From Amoeboaphelidium protococcarum (lineage: Eukaryota; Aphelidiomycota; Aphelidea), in contig JALECJ010000004.1 of assembly GCA_023515745.1 (NCBI GenBank), forward strand, positions 496,001 to 560,000: a DNA stretch of 64,000 nucleotides, given 5' to 3'. A program made the position numbers and the translations under genes. Every line of letters begins with the position of its first letter. Positions within the stretch are counted from its first letter, which is position 1. Shown piece by piece: positions 37,301 to 49,652 of this stretch. Under the pieces are notes generated by a model. It saw nothing but the letters and a program-made list of their open reading frames with translations, made no database searches and was not told where the DNA came from.

Positions 37301-39136
37301 TTAAGTCAGCTCAACCTACAACTTTACCTTTTCAATATCCATCTTGCCACGCTCCTTTTCCAGTCTAACAATCTCAAGGGATTACTCGTCCAGAGTTTTC
37401 ATAGCCTCCTACAGACGCGACTCCATGCCAGTCTTCAATTCATTGTAACTATTCACACTCTCACGAGCCTGGCTACTGGCAACAACCTCCTTATCAAACG
37501 ACTCTTTCAGCAGACTCAGACTTATTTCGATCTGGGCCTTTTCATCAGTCAATTCACGATAACGCTTTTTGATATTCTCCAACTCAACGGTAACCAGTTT
37601 ACTATCGCGATCAATTTGAGAAATCTGACTATCTTTAGCCTCAATCTTGGACTAATACTCACTAATCGTAATCTTCATTTGTCTCAAATCAGCCTCCATT
37701 GCCTGCTAGGCACTCTTTAAACTACCAACATTTTTAGTCTCGTCAGACAACTTGGCTCTCAACTTTTCACATTCAGCATCAGCTTGAGCGAGTTTAGCTT
37801 TGAGAGCCTGCTCGGCCACATTATCTCTCACACCACTGGACACACTTTGAGTTGCAGCAGGTGCCACAACACCACCAGCCAAAGCCTTGGCAATATTAGC
37901 ATTCTTACTATGACTGAATCCGACAAAGCTGAGCTAATTACCGATAAAATTCTTGTTGGTACCGAAACTCTTAGTTCCGGGATTAGAAATCGCATTACCC
38001 TCCTCATCTTCACCATTAAACTCTATAAAATTACTAGCATCATCATCAGCCGCGAGCTTTGGTATAAAAGGAGCTGACTTCTAATGCAGATTGTCCCAGT
38101 CCATGGATTTAAAAAACGGATGCTTCTTAATTTCATCAGCCGATTTCAAGCGCTTCTCCTTCTTACATATCAGCTTCTTCATCAAGTCCAATGCGTCATC
38201 TGACACCTTCATGTCATTCGGAATGCTGAAATACTCTTCATGGTTCATGATCTGATTATAAGTCTCCATCAAACTCTCAGCATAGAACGGAGGATCTCCA
38301 ATTAACAGCTCATAGAAGGTGATGCCCAGAGACCAGAAATCACACTCTTTACCATACGCGCCTTTACCTTCAACAGCCTGCAACACTTCAGGCGAGATAT
38401 AATCAGGCGTTCCAACACTCACGGTGGAGGTGATCTGATTGTTCGCATCAAGCATAATGCACGACCCAAAATCTGCCAACTTGACATGACCACTCGCATC
38501 AAGCAGAACATTACCAGGCTTAAGATCACGATGAACGTAGTTGTGTTTGTGAAGTTCATCAAGAGCCAGAACAATCTCTGCAATATAAAATCGTACAAAA
38601 TCCTCATCAATCTTCAGCTGTCCCTCATCTGCACGCATAAGCAAAGATGCAACATCACCACCGGGCACGTAATCCATAACAAGATACAGATTGTTCTCAT
38701 CCTGGAAAGAGGCGATCAATGAAGTGGTCCACTCTGACTCTACTGTAGACAGAATCTACTTCTCCTCCATGTAGAATGCAATTTCTTTCTATTTCAACAT
38801 GTCAGCTTTATGCAATGTCTTCATGGCGTACACTTTACCATCAAATTTACTTCTGACCAGAGAAACTTCTCCAAAATGGCCCTTGGCAAGTCTACGGATA
38901 TAGGTGAAATCATCCTGATTCATGCGTAATCTCTTTACTTCACTCACCAGCGAGCCATATCTCTGTATAAATCTTGGTACACTGCTATTCTTTTCTGCTC
39001 CAGTAAACGATTTACAATCCTCATATATGGCAACGACGGCATCCAGCAGAGCATCCACAGAGAGAGCCGAGTCTGGGTGTTTCGGATGATTGTTAAGGAT
39101 GAACGACTTTAATTCGTTCAGTCTATCCTCAAACAT
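34310..39136 (-). CDS. ROCK-like Rho kinase with tandem HR1 repeats
   Basis: 1608 residues, one frame. An N-terminal AGC kinase (about 80-395) has GHFGEV, HRDLKPGN (D204) and DFG (D222), preceded by the DMPK/ROCK-type capping region. A very long coiled coil (about 420-1130) follows. The C-terminus holds a PH domain first half (about 1178-1265, with DWVKKYAVLKNSKLYLF and LFQVRSI as in ROCK), two HR1-like repeats (about 1280-1345 and 1405-1455, the second with RGVENML), a C1 finger (about 1480-1535) and the PH second half ending in W-MTGL. ROCK kinases act on myosin light chain at the cortex and are activated by Rho-GTP. The split PH with C1 inside is ROCK-specific. The HR1 insertion is unusual. 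The frame was checked codon by codon for the C-terminal part only. Confidence 0.88.
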
Positions 39137-39236
39137 TTTATGCTTTATCTAACTAGTTTTAATGCTACTCACAGGTATTAAATGACACAGCAGATTATAT
39201 AGACAAGGAAAGTACAGAAGTAATAATGTACAACAC

Positions 39237-39434
39237 TCAAACGTAACGGAAATAGCTTTTTGTAATCATGGATAGTAGTTGTTAGATGGTTAGTTTGTTG
39301 ATGACGGTAACTAAGAAGAGAACGATATAAGCGGTGGTTGTCAAGGACGTCTCAATCATGATCTCGATCATCATTGTTCTTCCTTCGTGGAATGTTTCGA
39401 TTTCACGTTCAGCTTCAATACCGTACTCAGGCAT
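39237..39434 (-). CDS. Small single-pass membrane protein
   Basis: 65 residues, ATG 39434 to TGA at 39237-39239. The first half is acidic and amphipathic (MPEYGIEAEREIETFHEG...), followed by one membrane segment (TTTAYIVLFLVTVI) and a short basic tail. It lies between the divergent ROCK and NBS1 genes. I do not recognise the family. The composition change along the frame (charged helix, then membrane segment) supports coding, but the small size keeps confidence low. Confidence 0.4.
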
Positions 39435-39561
39435 GGTGAAACTACAGCTGCGAAGACAATCGCGCGTGCTCTGAATGTTGAAACAATCTGGTGCAATGAA
39501 GTTTTCACTTTCTTTGCTACATTTAGCACTAAATTTCAGCAGATCTCTTGGTTGAGCTGCA

Positions 39562-41160
39562 ATGTGGATTCTGCAACTTAATAGTAATCGTTCTTATTGG
39601 CTTTGTCCAGTGAGGCAGTAGTACACTTTGGGTAGAGTGAATTGCAATATTGTGATATCAGACGATGTGACTGTATCAAGAAAACATGCTTGTTTTTATG
39701 TCAGGGTCTCCAATAAAGATGATCACTCTGAACTATTAATCCAAGATTTCAGTTCTAAATAAAGTACATTCGTTAATGGCACTCAAGTAAACAAAAATGA
39801 AACAATCTAGCTGAAAGATGGTGATATCGTAAAGTTTGGTCATGGAACGTCTAGTGCTACCGTTAAAAGGGTGGACTACAAATTCTGCTGTTCTAACATT
39901 TCTGCCGACGCGTTTCAGCTTTACCGCGATAACGCCAAATTCTGTGATTATTCAATTTCAGATTAATGGACTGGTGATTGCACTCATCTGCTTCTATCAT
40001 AAAGACATCCGACATGGAAAGCAGTTATGGCTCTGGCAAGTGCTAAATATATTGTCAGTGAAAGGTTTATGCGTGATATCACTGTGGCTGCCGAGGCTAT
40101 CGGGTCGAAGAATGACACTGCTCTGTTGGACACGTTCTCTGCACCTGATGAGAGAGATTATTTGCCTCCGCTTGCTTAGGATGGTGGTAATCTGCCCAAC
40201 GTATCATGGTATCCTGATAATCGAAGGCGAACTATATTAAATGACTTTGTTTTTATCTTGAAAGGTTCCGAGGAAGATGGGCTGGTCACTAAACTTATCC
40301 GTCAATGTGGAGGCTCTGTGTTGGTAATTGGAAGCTTTGAAGAGCTTAGAGAGACTCTTTAGAATCTGTCTGATGATAATGACAAGGGCCAGATAAAAGC
40401 TGTTCTTCTAAATACAGATGGTAATAACCAGGGATTAAGTGACTATGCATCTTTATTCTAGCTGCATTCTGTTTCTGAAAATGCTATAAGTTTGTCCATA
40501 TTGTATGCAAAATTGGACCAGGAGCTTGTTAAATATAAGCCATTCATACTGCCCAAAATTTCTGAAATCGCGCAAAGTAATCAAGTCGAAGAAGCTGTTT
40601 TAAACGCTGATACTACTCCGGTATCATCATTACCATATGATATATCTCCAGAGGTTGATGAAGTGGTTGCGGTTTAAGAAGACAATTCGTTACATGATAA
40701 TGTCAAGCCAGAATAACTTGCTGAAGAGAAAGTAGATGATGGTAAAGATCAAGATTAACCTATGCCAAGTAAGCCACCTGCTAAATCTCTGATGGTTGTA
40801 TAGGAGAGGAATCTATGTCTGGCACAACCAGTGAGAAAAGCGTTCAAGAAGCAAAAAGTTTCCTCTGTACCTGAAGCTTAGTTTATTGGAAAGTCTAAGC
40901 TTGCGCCCAGTTCATTTAGGATCGGACAGGTCGGTAAAGGCTTTGATAAGGTGGCACCGTCTTTAATAAGAAATGGCTTAGAGAATAATGGTAAAGAAAA
41001 TAACCAGCAATCTAATTTACCACTGATAACAACAGTCGCTGCAGTTACATATCATCCTGATTCACCTTTTAATTCTTGCGATACTCCTATGGCTCAAAGT
41101 GCTACATAAGGCAAGTCAACTCTAGCTGCTAAACGAGGATTGTCTAGTTTGATGAAGTGA
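39562..41160 (+). CDS. NBS1/nibrin-like DNA repair protein (FHA-BRCT)
   Basis: 532 residues starting MWILQLNSNRSYWL, like nibrin. An FHA domain (about 1-110) carries LGRVNCNIVI, the phosphothreonine-binding SRKHA (about 45) and STFVNG. A BRCT segment follows (about 110-200, with WTGDCTHLLL as in nibrin TEECTHLVM), and a second, weaker BRCT-like part extends to about 330. The C-terminal 200 residues are disordered and Gln/Lys-rich. Nibrin is the regulatory subunit of the MRE11-RAD50 complex in double-strand break repair. I do not see the terminal acidic ATM-binding motif. With Tonsoku-like and the flap nuclease fusion it adds to the DNA repair genes of the window. Confidence 0.75.
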
Positions 41161-41288
41161 TGAAAAGATGATGCGAATAAAAGCTAAATAAGTAGAAGAA
41201 TTACAGTCTCATTCACTCATTGTCTATCATTCAGCCTCAACAGTAAATTCAATCCTATCATTTAACAAGAACATTACGATAAGCATTA

Positions 41289-41852
41289 TCATTCGCCGTG
41301 CTTCAACAACTTAACAAACTCACGATAATCAAATCTGCCATTCTTGTCCAAATTGCCACGTCGGAAGAGAATCTCAACCTCATCGTCAGTAAAGCGATCG
41401 CCCATCGTGGTGAGATACTCCTTCATTAACTCAGTCTCAATGAAACCGACATTGTTTTCATCAAATACTGCAAATGCTTCCAAAATCTCATTCTCCGGAT
41501 CTGTACCACTCAGCTTCTCGCCCATCATTGTCAAAAACATGGTAAAATTGATAGATCCAGTAGACTCATCCATCATCTTCTCCACATATTCATCGGTAGG
41601 ATTTTGACCGAGGGAGGACAGCATATCTTTCAAATCCTCCTTATCAATAAAACCGTCACTGTCATGATCGATCAATGTGAATGCCTCCTTAAACTCGGCA
41701 ATCTGCTTCTGATCAAAGAAGGCAAATACATTAGAGCTCTGACGGACTGCTCTCTTCTTTTTCTTATTAGCTCTCTCAGCCTACAAATATCAGTTAAATC
41801 ATGTATAAGATTTCTCAATGTAAATATGAATATCTAATAATGAACTTACCAT
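41289..41852 (-). CDS. Myosin II regulatory light chain
   Basis: Exon 1 is the start codon alone (41850-41852) and exon 2 is 41289-41780, with a 69-nt intron (GTAAGT...TTTGTAG). The product has 164 residues. It begins [24 protein letters not shown]; the two serines in RQSSNVF correspond to Thr18/Ser19 of the animal protein, the sites phosphorylated by ROCK and MLCK to activate myosin. An EF-hand follows at [14 protein letters not shown] (DxDxDG intact), then [25 protein letters not shown], and [19 protein letters not shown]. The first EF-hand is the only intact calcium site, as expected. The ROCK-like gene lies only 2 kb away. Confidence 0.93.
41781..41849 (-). other. Intron directly after the start codon of the myosin light chain
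   Basis: 69 nt, donor GTAAGT immediately after ATG, acceptor TTTGTAG before GCT. This ATG-intron arrangement explains why no in-frame ATG occurs at the protein start in the large exon. Confidence 0.7.
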
Positions 41853-42124
41853 ACTAAAATTACGTTTATATAGTTGAGGTGGTTGTTGTTTGTCGTTGAA
41901 ACAAGAAGAAATGGAAATGACGGTCCTCAGGCACCGTTTCAACGACGACGACAACGACAACAAAGATTGGTTGCGACGATCGCGCGCCGCTAAGCATCAC
42001 CTACTGGAGCAGCTCTTTCATAACTAGTCACAATGACCTGTTTATGATCTAAAGCGTGATCAATGCTTTTTTTAAATTCAATTCTCTCCATTATTAAAGT
42101 TGCATAAAAGATAACTTTTGAAAT

Positions 42125-42361
42125 ATGGGTGCATCATTTTGGGAGATTTGTTGTGCCGTGATTCTTCCACCAGTTGGGGTGTTGATCAAGACTGGATGTA
42201 GTCTTGATCTTTTGGTGAATGTTCTGCTCACAATCTTGGGATACATTCCAGGTAATTTTATTGCACTTAAATTATCTTGTTAAGTATTTCGCATAGAAGT
42301 TGTAGGAGTTATTCACGCGATATACATTGTTTCACGACCGGAGCCTGAGGTGATCATCTGA
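42125..42361 (+). CDS. PMP3/UPF0057 plasma membrane proteolipid
   Basis: Exon 1 is 42125-42251 and exon 2 is 42297-42361, joined across a 45-nt intron (GTAATT...GCATAG). The protein has 63 residues with two membrane helices: CCAVILPPVGVLIKTGC, then LLVNVLLTILGYIPE, then VVGVIHAIYIV. The PPVGV, LGYIPG/E and HA-x-Y features are the family hallmark. PMP3 proteins modulate membrane potential and salt tolerance at the plasma membrane. The splice site falls in the Glu after YIP, a conserved place. Confidence 0.92.
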
Positions 42362-42840
42362 ATACTTAGTATATATGATATCTGACTAGTATACTAGCAT
42401 ATTCTTTACTCATACTTTTAATTCATCTTTGACCTCACTTTCTATTGAATCAATTTTCTACATTGTATTGTATCGATTCGCTTCGACTATAGAAATATCT
42501 GGCATGACTTTCAAATTTTATCGTAAATATGCGTAATAGATTTTACATCATCCAAGACGATATTTGACAATGATGAGACTGCCTCGGTGGATGTTTACTA
42601 TCAGTATGGTTTGGATAAATCTCTGTGATACTTTTGTGAAACTCCACAGTCAAAAGAATGATTGAGCGTGAATTTATATCCTTTCTGCATCAAATCACTT
42701 TCCCGTTTCGGAACTTTAGGAGCGAGGCGTATCATGATCGTAACGAACTTCATATAAGCAGCAACATCTTCATCCTTTGTTTCAACTCGATCACTCTACA
42801 CTAATTGAACACTTACCATACTTTTTACGCGTCAAAGTTT
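42362..42840. other. Intergenic region
   Basis: AT-rich spacer between PMP3 and the interrupted gene. A short open frame from ATG 42503 (53 codons) has no recognisable feature and is more likely a chance frame. It should contain the promoter of the gene at 42841. Confidence 0.35.
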
Positions 42841-43825
42841 ATGAATTTGGCTAATCAGGCTGAAGTTGCTAATGAACCACGTTGGTGGGAGTTCAGATAA
42901 TTGTCTGCTGGCATGTGTAATCTCAACCTCACAAAGAAGTTCTTGCTGCCGTGTCTTGGAACGAAGTCTTTCCACTGTTGCTCTAAAAGTAATGGTTTCG
43001 CCAAAGGCAAGGTCTTTTTGTGTTCATCCTGTTAATTGGTGCTCAAAGATATTAAAAAGAAGCGTCAACACTAAGCGAGGTCTTGTAATCGTTCTGTGCA
43101 GTGGAGAGAAGGCTTGAAAGATGGCAAAGATCTTACATCAGTTGCATTAAAGTATGGAACTGAGGTGAGAAATCTGTTAGAAAACGCTAAAGCTGTCGTC
43201 TGCTCCACATGCCACCGAGATGTTGATGATTATGCGGTGTCTGATTCTGAAATCTGCTCCGAGTGTCACGCGCGTCTTCAAAGCTAAATCTTATCAGGAA
43301 AGCTAATATCGTCTTCTGGCTTCCTTGGTCCCTTGCACGTTCCTCTGGATCGTGAAGAATGTGGCTCTACTTCCAAGAGATTCTTGGTTTGTCTGCTTGG
43401 AAGATCAGACACTGTCAACAGTGAGGAAGTGCCGCCAAATTTCGGACTTGTGGGGAGATTTGCGACCGTTCTCACGGAATAGCCAAGAGCATGGACGGAA
43501 AATGGTGAACCTATGTTGCCGATTCAAAGTGCCCAAGTGTAATGGATGGGAAATTATCACGTTGTAGGGCCGATGAACAGCTCGATGTTGGCTAAAACTA
43601 GCCATCTTACTTATACCCGACCCTTTGCCAGCATAAGTTCAGACATTGGATATTACAAGCCAACTGATGAAGACTGTGTACTGCTGGCAGCTTCTCATCC
43701 TGAAAACTTTGGGACTGGCAATCCTCTCTACGTTCTGGAGTTTCTTCTATCTCTACAGGCTAATGTCAGTCTGGAAAGAGTGTTTCTCGTCTTTCTGGGA
43801 TACGAGTTCGATGATAGCTGTATCA

Positions 43826-43830
43826 TCAAC
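43826..43830. repeat. Target site duplication, left copy
   Basis: TCAAC, five bases directly before the 5' LTR and repeated directly after the 3' LTR. A 5-bp duplication is usual for Ty3/gypsy integrases. Confidence 0.9.
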
Positions 43831-44074
43831 TGTTAGATGAGCTGACTGTTGCCAAGGTTATCAAGATAGACGCGTTTCACTGCTGTCAAGAATGATCGTC
43901 TATCGCTCTTCTCTTCTGATGATCATCCATCACCTGTATGAAATATGAATATTATGAGTAATAAAAATAGTAATGGAAACAGTCGTTTTCCTTATCTAGA
44001 CTAGTCAGTCTATTGGAACAGTCGTTCCTAAAGTGTCCTCACTTCTCTGTAGAGTAGTGACCCACTACATAACA
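43831..44074 (+). repeat. 5' LTR
   Basis: 244 bp beginning TGTTAGATGA and ending CTACATAACA, so it has TGTTA/TAACA inverted ends. An AT-rich stretch with AGTAATAAAAATAG may serve as TATA or polyadenylation signal. Confidence 0.95.
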
Positions 44075-44077
44075 ACT

Positions 44078-44094
44078 TGGCGCCCAGTAGCGGG
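44078..44094 (+). other. Primer binding site
   Basis: TGGCGCCCAGTAGCGGG, three bases after the 5' LTR. TGG is complementary to the CCA end of a tRNA; the rest predicts a tRNA whose 3' part reads CCCGCTACTGGGCG before CCA. The tRNA could not be named from this window. Confidence 0.75.
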
Positions 44095-44312
44095 CTGCTG
44101 ACATACATAATCCTGAACTATGTGCTGAATGTGTTTTCGGTATCTGCTCTGTCACTATCTTTGTTGACACCGGATAGAGTGGAACAACTTAATCCTTACC
44201 TGAAACTTTGCATAATAATTCAATGATAATAAGTTCTGACACTTAATATGTACCATATCTTTGTTCTGACGTTTCAATTGACAGCGTCTGCGCGTGGAAT
44301 AATTCTGCATTC

Positions 44313-47300
44313 ATGACTGAAACAAGGCGTCATAACTATGATTCACCTCAAAATCCGCCATCATCTAGTGCCTCTCAAAGCAATGCAAGTTCTTCTACTC
44401 AACAAGGATAATTATCCAATGCAGATAGTAGCTAACAAGGATCAGTATAATCAATGGCTGGTAACTCTTCAGGTACAGCTAATACTGCAGCTAACTCTGC
44501 TACTCCTACCTAGCCTTAGTAGTCATCTGCTCAAAGTTCATCTTAGAACGGTACCTCGTCTAATCAAGTGCAACAAGGTGCAGATATGATGACTATCATG
44601 TCGTAGTTGACTATGTAGATGGCGAGAATCACTGATCATTTGGATAGTGTGAGCACTAGATTGTCCACTTTGGAACAGTAAGGAAGAAGTAACGTGACAG
44701 CTCAAGCTCCTGGCAGTACAACTTCTACACTGCAGACCGTCTCACCGGTAAGTGGCTCATTTTGCAATGTGAAATTGAAGTTAAGTGAATATCCATCCTT
44801 CTCTGCTGATGAAGATGAGTTTAGTAATGCTATCAACTGCTTGGATTGGATTGAGAGAATTGATTCCCTTATTTTGAATGGTGTGACATCCAATGAGGTT
44901 TTGTAGATCTACTTGCCTCTGTTGATGAAGGGAAAAGCTCTTGTTTGGTTCAACTCATTGAAGTCGACTGGAACAACTTCCAGCTATAGTTCCTTCAAGA
45001 AGCTGTTGATGGAAGAGTACGTGTCATATGAGCTGCAAAGGGAGTTGAAAAAGAAACTAGCTATTGTTGTGCAAGATGAAAAGACGCCACTAATTGATTA
45101 TTTTGAATATATATGCCATTGTTATAGAATTTTGGGCAACGGTGTATTGCCATTGTCGATTGCTATTGATAAGTTTAAGGAGACTGTTGCAGGTACATTT
45201 TAATATACCATTGCCATTGCTTTTCCTGTTGATTCCAATGGCCTGAACGTGACTGATGCTCGTAAGCTGATTCGCAAATTGTAGAATGCTACGCCAGCAT
45301 TGAAGCAATCCGGTTATGTCGCTAGTAGATCCTTTAAGCATAATACTGTTAGATTTAATCGCAAAGTCTAGTTCTATGATAAGAAGAGCAATAAGTTAAG
45401 TAAAGAAGCTCCTGACTCTGAGTAGTAGCAGAAGGTTAAGGAGTATATTTCTAAGCGCGACAAATCTCAACTGCCTTTTGTGAACTAAAGAGGAGTATGC
45501 TGGTAGTGTGGTCTGGAAGATCACTTATTGCTTGATTGTCCAGTTCTGCATCGTGCTGTGAATCTCACTAACTATATTGCTGAATAGTAGTCAGATGAAG
45601 AGAATGTCTGTCATGAAAATTAACTTGAGCTCGAAGATAATGATTTGGACCAATCTGCTGATGATGCCTTTCTATCTAGATACGACTCTGCCTATTTGCA
45701 ACATGATCAAATAGTTTAATTGCTGCATTAGTCTAATAAGCCTACTGATGTACTGTTGAAGGAATCCATGGATGGTAAAGAGAGACCTGCTTTTACTATT
45801 GGCAAGATCGGGTCATAATAAGTCACTGTGTGCTTAGACTCTGGTGCTTCTGGTGCCATAGTTGGACTATCTGATGCTAAGAGATGTGGTCTGCATATTC
45901 AATCACCGCAAGTATTTGTAATAAATGGCATCGGATCTAGTCAGTGTGTTGGAACCTGCCAAGCTCAGCTAACGCTTGTGGACGTTGTTGGTAAATCTAT
46001 TCGTCTTAATCTGCGTCTGGATGTGATTGACTGTAGAATTCCACTGCTTTTGGGTAATCGCATACACAAATAGCTGAAGGCAATCATTGATTTGGACCAA
46101 GGCATCTATTCCTGTCGTATCGGTAACGACAAGTTTGAAATTCCTTTTATGCCTGTGTCTACTCTATTTACTACTATAGACGATTACAAGGACTATCATT
46201 TTATTCAATCTAATCCAGTGCAAATGGTTTCTCAAGATAACAAATCCATTGTTTCTGATGAATCTGCGAAGATAACTCCTGGTCATCTAGTCGTCTGCTC
46301 CGCAAAGGTCCGTCTGAAGTCTAAATGGATAGTGATTAAGAGTAGTTTGGAAGACTTGACCATTGCTCCTCATCCTGTCCCCGTTGAGAATGATGTTATA
46401 GCGTTTGAAGTTGCATCTTATGTTAAGAAGGTCTAAATTAATACTGGAATGAAGATTGCCACTATCGAAGCTTACGAGTTGGTTGATGATTAACCTCCAG
46501 TCATCTCAGTTGACGATGCATATCAAGGTATTCAATTCAAGGATTTCGACATCAACATTAATCCTAAACTTACTCCAGATAAAAGACATCTTGTCAAGGT
46601 GCTCTGTTGGTAATTCAGGTATGCATTCGCCACTGATAATCGTCCTATAGGCTATAGTCGCTCTCATCCAGGTTGTAAGATAGAGTTAAAAGATTAAGCT
46701 GAGGGCTTCGTATCGACCCGTCCAATAAGGTAATCTCCTCGCGCGACAGAAGCTATGCGAAAGAAGATAAGTAAGATGTTGAAGGATGGGATTATCACAG
46801 AGTGCGACAAGTCTGAGTTTGTATCCAATCTGTTCATGGTCGATAAGAAGAACGCCAAGGATTCGCTGGATATGCGTCCTGTCGTGGATTACAAGGAGCT
46901 GAACGATTAGTGTGTTGACGACCACTTCCCCATTCCAAGAATAGATGATATCTTCCTAACGATTGGTGCTGCAATGTTCTTCTCTATTCTTGACTTCATT
47001 GACTCTTTTTTTGGACTTGGTATTAAGGATCGCGCTCATTAAAGAAGAACAGCTTTCCGAGTAGTTTTTGGGATTTATATGTACCTCCGTCTACCTCAAG
47101 GTTTTAAGAACAGCCCATCTATATTCTAGAGACATATATCATCGCTATTCTGTCAAGTAATAAATAAGTCTGCAGTGAATTTCTTTGATGATCTAATCAA
47201 CTATAGCCAAACTTTTGAAGATCATTTAATGCACATTGCCAAGGCTCTGTCTATTGTGATTGAGGATAATCTGGTTCTATCATTGAAAAAGGCCAAAATG

Positions 47301-49652
47301 TTTTACAATGAGGTGGAAGTTTTGGGAAAGATGATAGGAGTTGAAGGTATTTGGCCAATTGCTAGTAGGATTCAAGCTATTGTGGATCTACCTTATCCCA
47401 AGACATTCACTTCTTTGCGCTCTTTACTGGGAATGGCCAATCAGTATAGATCAGCTATATAGAATTATGCTGAAGTTGTGAAGCCTCTCACTGATCTTCT
47501 GAAGGATGAAGTTCCAGTATCTGAATTGCTAACCTCTACTACTACTACTGCCATTGACTGTTTAAAAACGTGTCTCATTAATCAACCAGTTCTTGCTATG
47601 CCTGATTATAACTTGCCATTCAGATTGGTCACTGACGCTTCTCGTATTGGTGTAGCTGGAATTTTGGAATAGGATTAAAAAGGTAGTAATCGAATCATTA
47701 GTTGTGTGAGTCGTGTCCTACATCCATCTGAGAAGAATTATTCTGCAACTGAGTTGGAAATGCTGGCGGTATATTGGTCAATATCAAAGTTATTCGTTTT
47801 TCTTGAAGGTTCCAGATTCCAATTGGTGACTGATCACTCCGCTCTACGTCAGATGTTTTCGCTTAAGACTGAGAATCGTCGCTTAAGAAAGTGGTCGGTT
47901 GAGTTAAGTCCTTATAAGCCATATATGTCAATCATCCATCGTCCAGGAAAGGAGAATGGTGCTGCTGACTGTTTATCTAGATTGTTCAAGGATGAACCGG
48001 ACATTGAAGAAGATTAGCAAGATGATAATGATGATGTTGATATGTGTAAGCCGCAAGCATTAGCATTTTTGGAATTCTCATCTGTAGACTCTGAAAGTTT
48101 GATTAAGAAGATTGTTGCTGGCTATGAGAAATGTCCTCAATTCAGTCCCATAGCTGAAGCCTTGAAGTCCGGTCTAGACTCAAACTCTCTGCATAAGTTT
48201 TTCCGTCTGTTAGACAATGGTCTAATTGTGCATCTGGAGTCTAATGGTATGGTGAGAGTATGCGTTCCAGAATCCTTGAGACAAATATTGTTGGAAGAGG
48301 CGCATAGCAGTAGATTTAGCTCTCATATCGGTTGTAATAAGATGGTGAAGCAGTTGACTAAGCTCTACTACTGGAAATCAATTGTCAAGGATATAAGCAT
48401 TCATTGTGATAAGTGTGTCAAGTGTTCTACCATGAAGGAGACAACGTTGAAGTAGGCTGGATAGATCTCTCCTCTCGGAGTGCCCTCGTCGCGCTGGTCA
48501 ACTATTGCGATGGATTTTGCTGGTCCGTTTAGTAGTCCTAAGTAAGCTGAATAGTATTATTTGCTCATGGTAGTAGACTGCCTCAGTAAGAGGTGTCATC
48601 TAATCGAGGTGCCTTCGAATGCAAATGCGAAAGACATTGCGAATGTCTTTGTTCTCCATGTGTTTAAGCACCATGGTCTGCCTAGAAGAATTATAAGTGA
48701 TCGAGACACATTGTTCACGTCGAAGTTTTGGGATCATCTTATGAAGAATTTAGGGACTAAGTTGTCCATGTCAACATCGAAGCATCCTCAAACTGATGGT
48801 CAGTCTGAGAGAACAATTAGAACTTTGTAACAGCTTCTGAGATGCACTTATAATGGTGAGAGAGGTATGGATTGGAGCATTTTAATTGCCTGTGTAGAAT
48901 TTGCTTATAATAACTCTGTGCACTCATCTACTGGTTTCACGCCTTTTGAGCTGGATAATGGAACTACGCCTTTGAGTCCACTGTCCTTTTTGCCTGCTGG
49001 TAGCTCGATTATAACTGAGAATCTGAGTGTCGATGAATTTGTAAACTCTGTCAATACTAAGTTGGAATTGGCTAAAGAGAGACTCCTCAATCTGAATGAC
49101 TCGCTCGTTAGTAAGGATCCAATTTCTAATTAGCGTTTTCATAAGGGAGACTTAGTGATGGTATCTAATAAGCTGCTGAATAGATTTGATGACAGTATGC
49201 CAAGAAAGTTGCAGCCCAAGTATTATGGTCCGTTTGAAGTAGTTGATGTCGTGAGTCCTAATGCATATGCAATCAATCTACCTCCATCTTTCCGCCATCA
49301 TCGAATCATTAATATCTAGTATTTAAAGCTGTATGAAGCTCTGTCCATTTAACCACTTGTCTTCGATAAGTAATTGGATACTCAGTTCATCGACAGTATC
49401 AGAGCTGTGAGAACCGATCCCAGTAAATTGAAGAAGTATCTTGTGAGATGGAAGAATAGCAGCCCAGATGATGATACATGGATAGCAAGAGATGTATTGA
49501 TTAAGAATTGTCCATAGCTGGTTGAAAAGTTTGAATCCAGTCGGTTGAAGTTGTCTTTTGGTTCAAATGCTTTTAGTGAGGGGGAGATGTTAGATGAGCT
49601 GACTGTTGCCAAGGTTATCAAGATAGACGCGTTTCACTGCTGTCAAGAATGA
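44313..49652 (+). CDS. Gag-Pol polyprotein of the chromovirus
   Basis: A single frame of 1779 residues from ATG 44313 to TGA 49650-49652; the end lies inside the 3' LTR. Gag has a Ser/Gln-rich N-terminus, a capsid-like helical region and one CCHC knuckle (CWQCGLEDHLLLDC). Protease has LDSGASGA. Reverse transcriptase has the FFDDL catalytic box (about residue 957) and LPQGFKNSPSIFQ. RNase H has TDHSAL. Integrase has the HHCC finger and the D, D, E residues (MDFAG, SDRDTLF, TDGQSERTI). The C-terminus has a chromodomain-like LVRWKN...DDTWIARDVL. Gag and Pol are in one frame without a frameshift. I checked the recoded parts for TGA and saw none, so this copy looks intact. Confidence 0.92.
49576..49587 (+). 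other. Polypurine tract
   Basis: GTGAGGGGGAGA just before the 3' LTR, the expected primer for plus-strand synthesis. Confidence 0.75.

Noticed and set aside
35726-37304. Long plus-strand open frames opposite the ROCK coiled coil
   Set aside because: They are Leu/Ser-rich shadows caused by the Glu/Lys/Leu-rich coiled-coil codons of the real minus-strand gene.
42503-42664. Short frame of 53 codons after PMP3
   Set aside because: No signal, domain or biased codon pattern; length is compatible with chance given a single stop codon.
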